A stretch of DNA of 64,000 bases from CAWCDJ01 sp963836015 (GCA_963836015.1 CAWIIF010000015.1:1240001-1304000), one strand, 5' to 3'; positions 35,187-44,971 are shown, counted from the first letter of the stretch. Notes: generated by a model not told the origin, from the sequence alone. Numbers and translations are program-made.

Positions 35187-36296
35187 CTATCCTTCGTCGT
35201 CGGTCTTTTCGACCAGCCGCTCGACGTGCATGTCGTAGATCGCCAGTTTGCCGTGGCGGTCGCTCTGGAAATAGATGCGCTGGCTATCCGGCGAAAATCG
35301 GGGGGCCACCAGCTCGGGGCGACTCGCCTTGTGCTCGCAGACGGTGAATTCCCGGCGTGTGACGCGCAGCAGCAGCAGCAGGTAAGGGGACCCGACGTTG
35401 CGGCTGGCGCCCACGAAGACCGACGTATCGTGGTTGAAGCCGAAACTGACGAACTGGCTGGTCTTGGCCACCAGTTTGTCGGTATTGGTATCCGGCGTGT
35501 GCTCGCGGATGGTATTCAACTGCTTGGGGTCTTCCGGGTAGTTCAGGTAGAGGAGCGTTTTTCCGTCCGGCGCCCAGTCGGCCGGGCCGATGCGGCCGCC
35601 CGCTAGTTTCAGCTTGCGGTTCTGCTGTCCGTCGGAATTCACGAGCCACAGAGCTTCATCTCCCTGGCGGTACAAGATCTGCGCCCGCCTGGGCCGTGCG
35701 ATCGGGTGGCTCATGGGAAAGGCGGTTTCTACGACGGTATCCGGCACGCCCTTCCCGAGGGTCACCATACGGAGCCGGGAGTTTTCCCCACGGGACTCGC
35801 AGAATGTCGCGTGTGTGCCATCCGGGCCGACACTGAATCCAGGGAGCCGCTCCCATCCTTCGGGAACGGTATACAGCTCGCGCTGGCGCAGAGAGCTGAT
35901 GGCGGCGACCAGCAGCGTGCGTCCGGCGAAGAAACAGAACGACCGGTTATCCGGGGTCAGGGTCAGGGAATTCGGGTCGAGCTCCTCGGCCGCGGTGAGC
36001 TGGTGGGTCTGAGCAGTCTTCAGGTCCATGCGGAAGGCCTGGGGCGATCCGGTACGGTCGCAACTGAAGATCAACCAGCTATCATTCCTGGCGATCGCGC
36101 GGTTGTAGAAGGCCGGGAGGGTCGAGGTATAGCTTGGATCGGTGAGGCGGAAGACATCCAGCTCGGTGGCCGGATCGGAGTACCTTTTGGAGTCGGCCGG
36201 GAAGACGGCGCCTTTGCCGCCCTCTCCAAACAGGTGCATGGCGGCGAATCCGGAGACCAGCAGTGAACGGCGCGAGAGGCTGCGCACGGAGCCCAT
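35187..36296 (-). CDS. Exported beta-propeller protein, possibly oligogalacturonate-lyase-like (Tat signal)
   Basis: A 369-aa protein starting MGSVRSLSRRSLLVSGFAAM, with an SRR-x-L twin-arginine motif, so export by the Tat system seen nearby is plausible. The rest is a seven-bladed TolB/WD-like propeller with SxDRTGSPQAF, NSLTLTPDNRSFCFFA, ADWAPDGKTLLYLNY and APRFSPDSQRIYFQSDRHGK repeats. The length and repeat style resemble oligogalacturonate lyases (PL22), but I cannot verify the catalytic His residues, so enzymatic activity is uncertain. Confidence 0.65.
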   Translation of the reverse strand: MGSVRSLSRRSLLVSGFAAMHLFGEGGKGAVFPADSKRYSDPATELDVFRLTDPSYTSTLPAFYNRAIARNDSWLIFSCDRTGSPQAFRMDLKTAQTHQLTAAEELDPNSLTLTPDNRSFCFFAGRTLLVAAISSLRQRELYTVPEGWERLPGFSVGPDGTHATFCESRGENSRLRMVTLGKGVPDTVVETAFPMSHPIARPRRAQILYRQGDEALWLVNSDGQQNRKLKLAGGRIGPADWAPDGKTLLYLNYPEDPKQLNTIREHTPDTNTDKLVAKTSQFVSFGFNHDTSVFVGASRNVGSPYLLLLLRVTRREFTVCEHKASRPELVAPRFSPDSQRIYFQSDRHGKLAIYDMHVERLVEKTDDEG

Positions 36297-36601
36297 ATCC
36301 TCGATGGTAGCAGTAGTGCACAATGGCGAGCGTCGTGCACAGATCAAGCGTGCCAGAGCAGGAGTTTTGCCCGTTTGGACCTGTGGACCGCCGGCCGGAG
36401 GGAAAGGCCGTGAGGCCGGCGGATGGCTTGTTCGCGTCCGGGCTCGAGGCGCCTGAAGGGATGTGTCGCAGGGTTTTTGCCTTTTCCCCTGCTTGCGGAA
36501 CCACGGGGATGTTAAAGCGTCCTGCAGAACGGGCCCGTGGAACCGGCACCGTTGTTCCCCCAGGCAGCCGAAGGCCCGCGGCGGGCGTTGGATGATTCAA
36601 A
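36297..36601. other. 305-base intergenic stretch without a supported gene
   Basis: This lies upstream of the propeller gene and downstream of the PAP2 gene, both minus-strand. It must hold the promoter for the propeller gene and perhaps a terminator for nothing else nearby. It has no convincing coding frame. The motif GCCGTGAGGCC near 36409 shares 11 bases with the palindrome at 30.2 kb. Confidence 0.5.
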
Positions 36602-37399
36602 CTAGAATCCGGCGAACGCCAGGGCGGCGGCGAGGGCCACGGCAGCGCCGAGAACCGCGTCCGCGAAATAGTGGTAGCGGCCCAGGACAGCGCCCATCGC
36701 GATGCTGACCGCGACGGCCAGGAACAGGGCGCCCGCGGGTAGCGAGATCTTCAGGAGCACGAAAGCACAGGCCATGGAGGCTGCCACGTGCGCGCTGGGA
36801 AAGGTATTCATCTGGATGCTGGCGTGCCGGAGGATCCACAGGTTGAAGCGGCGAACCGGTCCGGGAGCCGGCGCCGGGCGTGCCGTTCCGGCGAGGGACC
36901 GCGGGGGGAGAGTTTGGACGAACGGGACCATGAGGTAACAGGCGTAGGTGGAGGCGAGGACCACCGTCCAGAAACGATCGGCCTGGGCGCGGGCGTGCAA
37001 CAGGTACAGGGCGCCCAGGGCCATCGGCACCATCGGATAGCACAGCAGGTAGGCCAGCTCCGCATAGGCCAGCACCAGCCGGCCGGCGGGGTTGGCGGAG
37101 AGCCGCGCGGCAAACGGCAGGGCGGTGCGGCTATCGAGGGCCAGGAGCCTCCTCTGCAGCTTTTCGTCGGGGCGGTCGAAAAATTGCCCTGCCTGCCAGT
37201 AGACCATGAGGAGCAGGGCAGCAGGCAGCCAGTCGCGGAAGATAGAACTCGCGAACAAGGCGGCCAGCAGGGTCGCGCCGATGGCGGCGGTTCCGAATGC
37301 CGTGACGATGGCGCGCCGCCGGAGCGGGAGCCGGCGCACCCAGGCTAGGGCGGACAGGAACGCGAAGACCACCACGTCGATCCACTCGGACGCGCGCAT
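36602..37399 (-). CDS. PAP2-type membrane phosphatase
   Basis: A 265-aa inner-membrane protein starting MRASEWIDVVVFAFLSALA; an extended start 36 codons upstream overlaps the MFS promoter and is unlikely. About six hydrophobic helices surround the PAP2 phosphatase motifs: SIQMNTFPSAHVAASMA (SxH) and LGRYHYFADAVLGAAVA (RxxYH with Asp). The KxxxxxxRP first motif is degenerate. Family members remove phosphate from lipid or inositol phosphates. It diverges from the MFS gene, with 19 bases between starts. Confidence 0.8.
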   Translation of the reverse strand: MRASEWIDVVVFAFLSALAWVRRLPLRRRAIVTAFGTAAIGATLLAALFASSIFRDWLPAALLLMVYWQAGQFFDRPDEKLQRRLLALDSRTALPFAARLSANPAGRLVLAYAELAYLLCYPMVPMALGALYLLHARAQADRFWTVVLASTYACYLMVPFVQTLPPRSLAGTARPAPAPGPVRRFNLWILRHASIQMNTFPSAHVAASMACAFVLLKISLPAGALFLAVAVSIAMGAVLGRYHYFADAVLGAAVALAAALAFAGF

Positions 37400-37418
37400 T
37401 CCGATAGAATAACGTCCT

Positions 37419-38672
37419 GTGACTCCTTCAGCGGCACCCAGCCGGACGGCCCTGTCCCGAACCGAGTGGCGAGTTCTCGCGCTGCTGGTATTCTCGGCGT
37501 TCCTCAACTACGTGGATCGCGCGAACCTTTCGGTCGGCGCGACCGACATCCAGCGGGATCTTCACCTTTCGAACTATTCGCTGGGGCTACTTGGATCCGC
37601 ATTCTTCTGGACCTACGCAGCGTTCCAGTTGTTTGTGATTGCGGGCTGGCTGGTGGACCGGTTCAATGTGTGCTGGGTGTATGCGATCGGGTTCTTCATC
37701 TGGTCGGGCGCCACGGCGGTGACAGGAGCGGTGCAGACGTTCGCGGTGCTATTCGGCCTGCGGCTGCTGCTGGGGATGGGAGAATCGATCGCGTATCCGG
37801 CCTATTCGCGCATACTCGCCAACAATTTTCCGGAGCATCATCGGGGGTTCGCGAACGCGCTGATCGACGCAGGCACGAAGGGCGGCCCGGCTCTCGGAAC
37901 GCTGCTGGGCGGGCTGCTGATGGCGGCGTTCGGATGGCGGGTGTTCTTTCTCGCGCTGGGCTTCGGAAGTTTTCTATGGCTGGTGCCGTGGCTGCTCTGG
38001 ATGCCGCGCGGCCAGGGGGTGGCGGCACGCACGGACCGCGCGAGCGACGCGCCCACCATGGGGGCTCTGCTTCGCCAGCGGGCGGTCTGGTTCACGGCGA
38101 TCGGGCTGTTCTGCTCGAACTACTACTGGTACTTCCTGATCACGTGGCTGCCGGCGTATCTCGAAAAGGAGCGCCATTTCGATAAAGCCAAGATGGCGGT
38201 CTTCGGCTCGTTGTCGTTCCTGGCGGTGGCTGTCACGAGCGTGGCGAGCGGCTGGCTATCGGACCGTTTCATCGCGCGCGGCGCGACACCCAACCGGGTC
38301 CGCAAGACGTTCGCCGGGGTGGGGCTGACGCTGTCGACGATTATCCTGCCGGTCTCGGTGATCAAAAGCGACGATATCGCGATGCCGCTTCTGCTGCTGG
38401 CGTGCCTGTGTTTCGGTTGCTACACGTCGAACGTATTCGCGATTACGCAGACGATGGCGGGCCCGCGGGCGGCAGGAAAGTGGACGGGGCTGCAGAACGG
38501 AGTCGCCAACCTGGCGGGAGTGGCCGCGCCGTGGGTGACCGGCGAACTGCTGCAGCGGACCGGGCAGTTTTACCTGGCATTCGTGGTGGCCACGGTGGTG
38601 GTGCTGGCAGCGGCGGCGTGCTTCGTGTTCGGGATCGGGCCGATCCGCCAGGTGAAGTTCCAGGGAGACTGA
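37419..38672 (+). CDS. MFS transporter, anion:cation symporter (hexuronate-type) family
   Basis: A 417-aa protein with twelve membrane helices, starting at GTG 37419. The N-terminal LNYVDRANLSVG and the loop motif between helices 2 and 3 (GWLVDRFNVCWV) are typical of the ACS family that carries hexuronates, glucarate and tricarboxylates by proton symport. The second half has SGWLSDRFIARGAT. The substrate cannot be fixed by sequence. It lies between the PAP2 gene and the OprB-like porin. Confidence 0.88.
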   Translation: MTPSAAPSRTALSRTEWRVLALLVFSAFLNYVDRANLSVGATDIQRDLHLSNYSLGLLGSAFFWTYAAFQLFVIAGWLVDRFNVCWVYAIGFFIWSGATAVTGAVQTFAVLFGLRLLLGMGESIAYPAYSRILANNFPEHHRGFANALIDAGTKGGPALGTLLGGLLMAAFGWRVFFLALGFGSFLWLVPWLLWMPRGQGVAARTDRASDAPTMGALLRQRAVWFTAIGLFCSNYYWYFLITWLPAYLEKERHFDKAKMAVFGSLSFLAVAVTSVASGWLSDRFIARGATPNRVRKTFAGVGLTLSTIILPVSVIKSDDIAMPLLLLACLCFGCYTSNVFAITQTMAGPRAAGKWTGLQNGVANLAGVAAPWVTGELLQRTGQFYLAFVVATVVVLAAAACFVFGIGPIRQVKFQGD

Positions 38673-38684
38673 TGTCCTCGCCTG

Positions 38685-39878
38685 TCAGAGCTCGAAGTGC
38701 AGGCGGATCGACAGCACATGCACGGGGCCTCGATCCCGGTTATACGCGGGGTTTCGCACAAACTGGTAGTCCGGTGTGATGGCGACCGGTTTCCGAAGGC
38801 TCCAGTTGTAATAGCACTCGAAGATGGATTCGAGGCCGGGATGCGGCAGACGACCGTCGCCGATCAGGAAGCCGTAACCGCCGCGGGCGAGGTAGGCGGC
38901 ATGGTCGCCCGAGATGGCGTTGATTGCCATCGCCGCGCCGACGACGTCGTCCGGACGGCGCCAGCGATTGCCGTGGATCGAGACCCCGCCGCTGGCGGTG
39001 CGGTCAATCTCGGTGAAGGCCCACGATTCGGTCTTGCCGTCATTCCAGCCGAGCCGCAGAAACGCGCCCGCATTGGCCGAGAGACGCTGTTCGACGTTGA
39101 GGCCGAAGCCGTATTTGACGGTATCGGGCCGGCGGGTGGCGACGATGTCCTGGACAGCCTGGCGGTAGGTGCCCATGTTCGCATGGTTCACGAAACCGAG
39201 CGCGCGCACCGTGCCGCCGCTCGAGTACGCGTACTGTAGCTCAAAGGTATCTCCGCGGTTGGCCGCGAAGTGCCGGTCCAGATGTGGGCCATTTGCCGTG
39301 ACCGGCTCCAGGAAGCTGCCCACGCGAATGACCGCGGGGCCGACCTCCACCTCCTGCACGGCCCCAATGGTGTAGCCCCGCACGTCGGCGGGATAGTCCC
39401 AGGCACCGTTGTACATGATCGACCAGTTGATGAACTGTGTGCGTGGGTCGTGGCTGTAGGCGTTGTTATCGAAATAGTCGGTGGCCGCGACTTTGCCGGC
39501 GCTCCAGGTGAAGCAGCGGTATTTCTGACGGAGGTACAAGCGCGCGAGGTAGGGTTTGGGGGTGGCGCTGGCGACCCTGGGGATCTCTCCGTTGGTGAAT
39601 CCGGCGATTCCCACGACCCCGCTGAAACCGGTGCCGCCCGCGACTTCGGGGTCGACCTCCAACTGGGTGTCGCGGTAGCGGAAAGTCAGGAAAAGGGTCG
39701 AGGTGAGGCTGGTGTCGACTTCCCAAATGGAGCGCAGGCTGTTCTGTCCGGAGTAGGGCGAATGGAACGGGCCGTGCGTCTGGGTGATGGTCGTGGCTTG
39801 AGTATGGACGTCGACGTCGGAGTTCTGGGCCGCCGCGGGCAGCGCGATCGAAAGGATAAGCCAGCGCACCGTAGTCAC
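38685..39878 (-). CDS. OprB-like outer-membrane porin
   Basis: A 397-aa exported protein with signal peptide MTTVRWLILSIALPAAAQ. The body is a beta-barrel with alternating strands, for example SIWEVDTSLTSTLFLTFRYRD and TFELQYAYSSGGTVRALGF, and ends with ILSIRLHFEL, a classic porin C-terminus (terminal hydrophobic residue). It resembles carbohydrate-selective OprB porins. It lies 4 bases downstream of the Nramp-like gene on the same strand, so the two form an operon, which points to metal rather than sugar passage as an option. Confidence 0.8.
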   Translation of the reverse strand: MTTVRWLILSIALPAAAQNSDVDVHTQATTITQTHGPFHSPYSGQNSLRSIWEVDTSLTSTLFLTFRYRDTQLEVDPEVAGGTGFSGVVGIAGFTNGEIPRVASATPKPYLARLYLRQKYRCFTWSAGKVAATDYFDNNAYSHDPRTQFINWSIMYNGAWDYPADVRGYTIGAVQEVEVGPAVIRVGSFLEPVTANGPHLDRHFAANRGDTFELQYAYSSGGTVRALGFVNHANMGTYRQAVQDIVATRRPDTVKYGFGLNVEQRLSANAGAFLRLGWNDGKTESWAFTEIDRTASGGVSIHGNRWRRPDDVVGAAMAINAISGDHAAYLARGGYGFLIGDGRLPHPGLESIFECYYNWSLRKPVAITPDYQFVRNPAYNRDRGPVHVLSIRLHFEL

Positions 39879-39882
39879 GGTC

Positions 39883-41172
39883 TTATCCCCTGATGGAGGT
39901 CCAGACCATCATCACGGTGAGGACGATCATCACGACCACCGTGCTGCCGGCGATCAGGTTGGCCCAGGGGCCGTTCTTCATATCGTCCATCAAGCCTTTC
40001 CTGTTGATGAGCAGGAGCATGAAGACGAGAACGAACGGAATGAGCACGCCGTTGGCGACCTGCGAGAGCAGGATCACCTTCATCAGGGGCAGCCGGGGAA
40101 TGAGGACGCAGCCTGCGCCGAGAACGATCAGGAACGTGTAGAGCGAGTAGAAAATGGGCGCTTCGAAGAAACCGCGGTCCACGCCCGATTCGAAACCGAG
40201 CCCTTCGCACACGTTATATGCCGTGGCCAGCGGGAGGATCGCCGCGGAGAGCAGCGAGGCGTTGACCAGGCCGACGGCGAACAGGACCGAAGCGAAGCGG
40301 CCGGCGAACGGCTGGAGCGCCACGGCCGCCTCGGCGGCGTCGGAGATGTTGCGGTGCCCGGACTGGTAGAGGGTGGCGGCGCAGGCCACCACGATGAAGA
40401 ACGCCACGACGTCGGTGATGATGCAGCCCAGCACCACGTCCCATCGGACGAGCCGGTATTCGCGTCTGGATACGCCCTTTTCGACCAGCGAAGCCTGCAG
40501 GTAGAACTGCATCCAGGGCGTGATGGTAGTGCCGATCAGGCCCACGATCATCGTGATGTACGCCGGATCGGGGCGGAACTCGGGAATGGCGGTCTTGATG
40601 AAGGCGATGCCCCAATCGGCGTGCGACATCAGCGCCGAAACGGGATAGGCGAAATAGATCAGCGAGAACCCGATCAGGATGCGCTCCACCGGCTTGTACG
40701 ACCCGCGGACGATCACCGTCCAGACCAGGGCGGCTCCGAAGGGTACGCAGATGTATTTGCTGATTCCGAAAATTCCCATGCCCGAGGCAATCCCGGCGAA
40801 CTCAGCGATGATATTGCCGAGATCGGCAATCGCCAGGACGAACATGGTGAAGAACGTGATCCTCAGCCCGAACTCCTCGCGGATGAGGTCGGAGAGACCT
40901 TTGCCGGTGGCGACCGCCATGCGGGCGGCCATCTCCTGCACCACAATCAGGGCAATCGTGGTCGGAACGAGGGTCCACAGCAGGGAGTAGCCGAACTTCG
41001 CGCCGGCCTGTGAGTAAGTGAGGATCCCGCCCGGATCGTTGTCAACGTTGGCGGTGATGAATCCGGGGCCGAGAATGGCGAAAAGGGCAGCCAGGCGGAA
41101 GCGCAGCACGCTCACACCGAAGGTGCGGCGCGGGTGCTTCAGGGAGATATCGCGCCCGGTATCCTTCGTCAT
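39883..41172 (-). CDS. Nramp-related divalent-metal transporter with altered metal-site motifs
   Basis: A 429-aa inner-membrane protein with eleven predicted helices in the LeuT-like fold of Nramp carriers. The TM1 motif is DPGG at residues 46-49 (ANVDNDPGGILTY), in place of the canonical DPGN, and the TM6 region reads TTITPWMQFYL (TPWM, 218-221) where Mn/Fe carriers have MPH. The metal-binding Met and Asn are thus replaced. It is likely a branch with changed ion choice. It is co-transcribed with the porin. Confidence 0.88.
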   Translation of the reverse strand: MTKDTGRDISLKHPRRTFGVSVLRFRLAALFAILGPGFITANVDNDPGGILTYSQAGAKFGYSLLWTLVPTTIALIVVQEMAARMAVATGKGLSDLIREEFGLRITFFTMFVLAIADLGNIIAEFAGIASGMGIFGISKYICVPFGAALVWTVIVRGSYKPVERILIGFSLIYFAYPVSALMSHADWGIAFIKTAIPEFRPDPAYITMIVGLIGTTITPWMQFYLQASLVEKGVSRREYRLVRWDVVLGCIITDVVAFFIVVACAATLYQSGHRNISDAAEAAVALQPFAGRFASVLFAVGLVNASLLSAAILPLATAYNVCEGLGFESGVDRGFFEAPIFYSLYTFLIVLGAGCVLIPRLPLMKVILLSQVANGVLIPFVLVFMLLLINRKGLMDDMKNGPWANLIAGSTVVVMIVLTVMMVWTSIRG

Positions 41173-41202
41173 GTATCGCGCCGTCTCTCATGGTTTTGGG
41201 GA

Positions 41203-41245
41203 GCGGGGGCAGCGCAGTAAGGCCGCACCCCGCCTAGCCATTGTA
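41203..41245 (-). promoter_or_regulatory. Candidate promoter and leader hairpin of the Nramp-like gene
   Basis: On the minus strand a TACAAT -10-like box (complement of 41240-41245) lies about 70 bases before the ATG. The leader can form a stem GCGGGG/CCCCGC (41228-41233 with 41203-41208). I looked for known Mn or Mg riboswitch motifs and found none convincing. Confidence 0.35.
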
Positions 41246-41298
41246 GCCCTTGCGGGCCGAAAAACGGCGCAATCGGAATGATTTTTAGAGGTACGAGA

Positions 41299-41502
41299 TC
41301 AGTTGGGCCGGCGGCGAACGAGCCAGGGCTCGAAAGCGCCCGGATTTTCGAGGATTTCGGACTCCAACTCGCGGAACTGGCTTTCCACGATCAACTTCTC
41401 GATCGAGGCGCCGAGCGTGTCGTCGCGGGTATCCAGCCGCTTCCGTTCGATGAGGGCCAGGATCGCCCCGTACAGTTCCAAACGGTCTGCCATGCTGCTC
41501 AT
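41299..41502 (-). CDS. Small hypothetical protein
   Basis: A 67-aa protein, MSSMADRLELYGAILALIERKRLDTRDDTLG..., rich in charged helices. GGAGG stands 8-9 bases ahead of the ATG, which supports translation. It is upstream of the Nramp-like gene on the same strand, with ~125 bases between. No family is recognised. Confidence 0.6.
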   Translation of the reverse strand: MSSMADRLELYGAILALIERKRLDTRDDTLGASIEKLIVESQFRELESEILENPGAFEPWLVRRRPN

Positions 41503-41608
41503 AACCCTGACCTCCTACACCAATAGACGGAATTGGACGCTGGAAGTTGCACAAAATCGGAATCCGTGTCGATCCGGACGGTAATTGCAGTACCAGGTGA
41601 GGCTCGCT

Positions 41609-44600
41609 ATGCTGCGGTCAATGGTTAAACTTACGGCTGTCATGGCAGCAGCCCTGGCCCTGGCGACGGCGCAGGACCAGACCGGGTCGTGGCAGGGCGT
41701 TCTCAAAGATCGTACGGGGCAGCCCCTGGCGGGAGCGCGCATCGAACTACGGCTCTCCGGGCGGCGCCCGGTCGATGGCCGCACCAGCGCGGCGGGGGCC
41801 TTTGCATTCTCGGACCTCGTGCCGGGCGAGTACTCGCTGACGGTGGAATGGAGCGGCGGGACAGCCACCTTGGCGGCCGTGGGGATCGGCCCCGGAATGC
41901 ATCGGAAAGAGGCTCTGGTACTCACGCCGGAAGGAGGAGTGGCGCTGGGCAGCGGCGGACCCCAAGCCGCGGAATCGACCGGGGGCGAGCAGCTTTCCGG
42001 CCGCCAGGTTTCGGCGCTGCCGCTCAACAAGCGGGATTTCAGCCAGTTGCTGCTGCTGGCGGCCGGCACCCAGACGGACGCGAACGGCGCGGCGAACTTC
42101 ACCCAGCAGTTCACGGTGAACGGGCAGCGCGGCGCGGCCACAGTCTTCGCGATGGATGGAATCGACACGACGGACCCCGAAATGGGCGGGGCCACGTTCT
42201 CCAACTTCAACGTGGACGCCATCCAGGAGATCAATTCGAGCTCGGGCGTGCTGCCGGCGTCGATCGGCCATGGCGCCGCGGGATTTACGGAAGTCATCAC
42301 CAAGAGCGGAACGAACGACCTGCACGGCAGCGTGTTCGAGTTCGTGCGGAACGCGGCCTTCGACGCGCGCAACTTCTTCGACCGGCGGTCCGTGGCGCAG
42401 CCGGGGCGCATTCCGCCGTTCAACCGGAACGAGTTCGGGTTCACCAGCGGAGGGCCGGTCCGTCGCAATCGCACCTACTGGTTCGGGCAGTACCAGGGTT
42501 TCCGCCAGGTGCTGGGAACGACCCAGGTGCTGCCGGTTCCGACCGCGCAGGAGCGCCTGGGATTGGACAGCACGGCCTTTCCGGGAGACGTGCTGACCGT
42601 GCCGGTGGACCCGCGGATCGCTCCGGTGCTGGGGCGGTATCCGCTGCCCAACGACCCTTCAGGCCCTTACGGCGCCCGGACCTATGCCATCTCATCGAAG
42701 ATCCGCACGCGCACCGATCAGTTCTCCACGCGCATCGACCACCGCATATCGGACAAGGCGCGGCTCTTCTTCCGGTTCAATTTGAATAACGTGGACGGTC
42801 CCTTGACCAACCCCAGCCAGACGGCCATCGACCCCTCGTTTGCCATCCCGTTCTTCGACCACCAGCGCAACGCGGGGCTCACGTACTCGCGGACGCCCTC
42901 CGCGCGGTTCACGTGGGAAACGTCAATCGGGTTCGTGCGCTCGACTCCGAATTTCCCGACGCTCAACCGGACGCAGCCCGCGCTGAACTTCGCGGACGCT
43001 CTGTACGAGGGCTTCAACACGCCGGCGGGCTCGATTATCGCCTCGTTCGGAAACCTGCTGCAACTCCGCCAGAACTTTACGTGGACGCGCGGGGCGCACA
43101 GCTTCAAGTTCGGCGCGGAGGCACGGTTCAACCGCGACACAACGCTCTTCGGCACGGCGCCGAACGGATCGTACACCTTCGGCGGCGGGGCGGCATATTC
43201 CCCGGTGGAGATCCGTTCGCGCAGCGGCCTGCACGACATCCATCCGGGGGAATTGCTGCCCGATTCGCTGAGCGGCCTGCTGACGGCGACCCCGTTTTCC
43301 TACACGGTGACGGCCGCGCCGCGCCTGTTTGCGCAAGGCGAGCGGATGGGGGACAGCGCGGTTCGGCGCGACGCCTACAACTTCTATTTCCAGGACAACT
43401 GGAAAGTCTCGCAGCGCCTCGCGATCAACTACGGGCTGCGCTACGAAGTGAATACGCCGATCGGGGAGGGCGCCGACCGCACGTCGGGCCTGGTGTTCGA
43501 AGACGCGTCCGGCAGCGCGGTGGACGCCGAGACTCCGGGGGCGCGGGCACGTTTCCTGATCAACACCAAGCCGGCCTATCCGACCAACTGGAACGGCTGG
43601 GGGCCGCGGCTCGCGATCGACTGGCGGTGGGATGACCGGACAGTGTTCCATGCGGGCGGCTCGATTACGACCATCCTGCCGAATGTGTGGCAGGACAATC
43701 TGGTGACGGGAGGGCTGCCGTACGTGGTGGCTCCGCTGCTGACAGCCCAGCCGGGGCGTCCGATCGCGTTCCAGAACTCGGTGCTGGGGATCGCGCTGCC
43801 GGAGGTTTACACGGTTTCCGGATCCCCGGTGTACGCGGCTGGCAGTTCGACTGCCATAGCGCCCGGAACCGAGATGGACGTGCTGCGGTTCGAGCGCGAC
43901 CTGGCGGCGCTGAGCAACGACAAACAGCCGCAGTCGCTCACCGCCGCCGCCATGGCGAGAAACTTCCGCAACGGCTACATCGGCACATATACGGCCGGAA
44001 TCGAGCGGAATTTCGGCGACGTGACGGCCGGCGTGAACTATGTGGCTACCGTGGGGGTCGCGCTGGCTCGGATCGATTCGCCCAACGGCTACAGCGGCGC
44101 CGGCGGGGCCTTTGCGCCGTACGCGCAGCAGGGCTTCGGGCCGATCACGGTCATGACCAACCGGTCGCACTCGACGTATCATTCGCTGCAAGCCTCCGCG
44201 CAGAAGAACTCGCTGCGCGCGGGACTGGGGTTCCAGGCGAGCTATACCTTCAGCAAGTCGCTCGACGACAGCAGCGCGGTGCTGGGCGGCTTCCTTTCCG
44301 GATCGTCGGGAACGGTGCTGCAGACTGCGCCGCAGAACCCGAGCGGGTTGGGTGAGGAAAAGGGGCGGTCCACGTTCGACGTGACGCATGTCTTCTCGAT
44401 GAGCGCGATCCAGCAACTGCCGCTCGATCGCGCGCCCGCCTTTCGAAGGCTGGGACGGCGCGCGACCAACGGTTGGCAGGTACTGGGGCTCGCCGCGCTG
44501 ACCAGCGGGTCTCCGTTCACGGTCTATTCCGGAATCCAGCAGACGGGCGCCGGCTCGAGCGGGGCGGACCGTCCGGACCAGGCGGGAACCCCGCTGCTCT

Positions 44601-44971
44601 CTACCAGCCGCACGGTGCGGGAGGACTACTTCGGGCTGGGCGCGCAGAACCCTTCCTACTTCTCGATTCCGATCGGCGTCCCCGGCGGGACGGGGCCGAA
44701 CCAGGGACGTTTCGGAACGCTGGGTCGCAACACGTTTCGCGGGCCCGCGTTCCACAATTTCGACCTGTCGCTGATCAAGGACACGATGATCGGGGCGGCG
44801 GGGAATCCGGAGCGCGCGGTGCTTCAATTCCGCGCGGAGTTCTTCAACGTGTTCAACATTGTGAATTTCGGCCTGCCGGCGAACATCGTGCTGGGGCCGG
44901 GGTTCGGCGTGATCAGCCGCACAGCGGGTCCGTCGCGGCAGATTCAACTGTCTCTGAAGCTGCTGTACTGA
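41609..44971 (+). CDS. Oar-like TonB-dependent outer-membrane receptor
   Basis: A 1120-aa protein from ATG 41609 (ATG 41621 also possible), with a signal peptide MVKLTAVMAAALALATAQ. Residues ~25-110 are a carboxypeptidase-regulatory-like domain (GVLKDRTGQPLAGARIELRLS). Then comes a plug domain (FTVNGQRGAATVFAMDGIDTT, SSSGVLPASIGHGAAGFTEVIT) and a long beta-barrel ending LSLKLLY. This architecture is the expanded acidobacterial Oar family, taking up polymers or nutrients by TonB energy. The ligand is unknown. Confidence 0.92.
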   Translation: MLRSMVKLTAVMAAALALATAQDQTGSWQGVLKDRTGQPLAGARIELRLSGRRPVDGRTSAAGAFAFSDLVPGEYSLTVEWSGGTATLAAVGIGPGMHRKEALVLTPEGGVALGSGGPQAAESTGGEQLSGRQVSALPLNKRDFSQLLLLAAGTQTDANGAANFTQQFTVNGQRGAATVFAMDGIDTTDPEMGGATFSNFNVDAIQEINSSSGVLPASIGHGAAGFTEVITKSGTNDLHGSVFEFVRNAAFDARNFFDRRSVAQPGRIPPFNRNEFGFTSGGPVRRNRTYWFGQYQGFRQVLGTTQVLPVPTAQERLGLDSTAFPGDVLTVPVDPRIAPVLGRYPLPNDPSGPYGARTYAISSKIRTRTDQFSTRIDHRISDKARLFFRFNLNNVDGPLTNPSQTAIDPSFAIPFFDHQRNAGLTYSRTPSARFTWETSIGFVRSTPNFPTLNRTQPALNFADALYEGFNTPAGSIIASFGNLLQLRQNFTWTRGAHSFKFGAEARFNRDTTLFGTAPNGSYTFGGGAAYSPVEIRSRSGLHDIHPGELLPDSLSGLLTATPFSYTVTAAPRLFAQGERMGDSAVRRDAYNFYFQDNWKVSQRLAINYGLRYEVNTPIGEGADRTSGLVFEDASGSAVDAETPGARARFLINTKPAYPTNWNGWGPRLAIDWRWDDRTVFHAGGSITTILPNVWQDNLVTGGLPYVVAPLLTAQPGRPIAFQNSVLGIALPEVYTVSGSPVYAAGSSTAIAPGTEMDVLRFERDLAALSNDKQPQSLTAAAMARNFRNGYIGTYTAGIERNFGDVTAGVNYVATVGVALARIDSPNGYSGAGGAFAPYAQQGFGPITVMTNRSHSTYHSLQASAQKNSLRAGLGFQASYTFSKSLDDSSAVLGGFLSGSSGTVLQTAPQNPSGLGEEKGRSTFDVTHVFSMSAIQQLPLDRAPAFRRLGRRATNGWQVLGLAALTSGSPFTVYSGIQQTGAGSSGADRPDQAGTPLLSTSRTVREDYFGLGAQNPSYFSIPIGVPGGTGPNQGRFGTLGRNTFRGPAFHNFDLSLIKDTMIGAAGNPERAVLQFRAEFFNVFNIVNFGLPANIVLGPGFGVISRTAGPSRQIQLSLKLLY

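Noticed and set aside
41173..41298. Possible Mn or Mg riboswitch upstream of the Nramp-like gene
   Set aside because: The leader is short and lacks the conserved loops of the yybP-ykoY or M-box elements; only a simple stem is seen.
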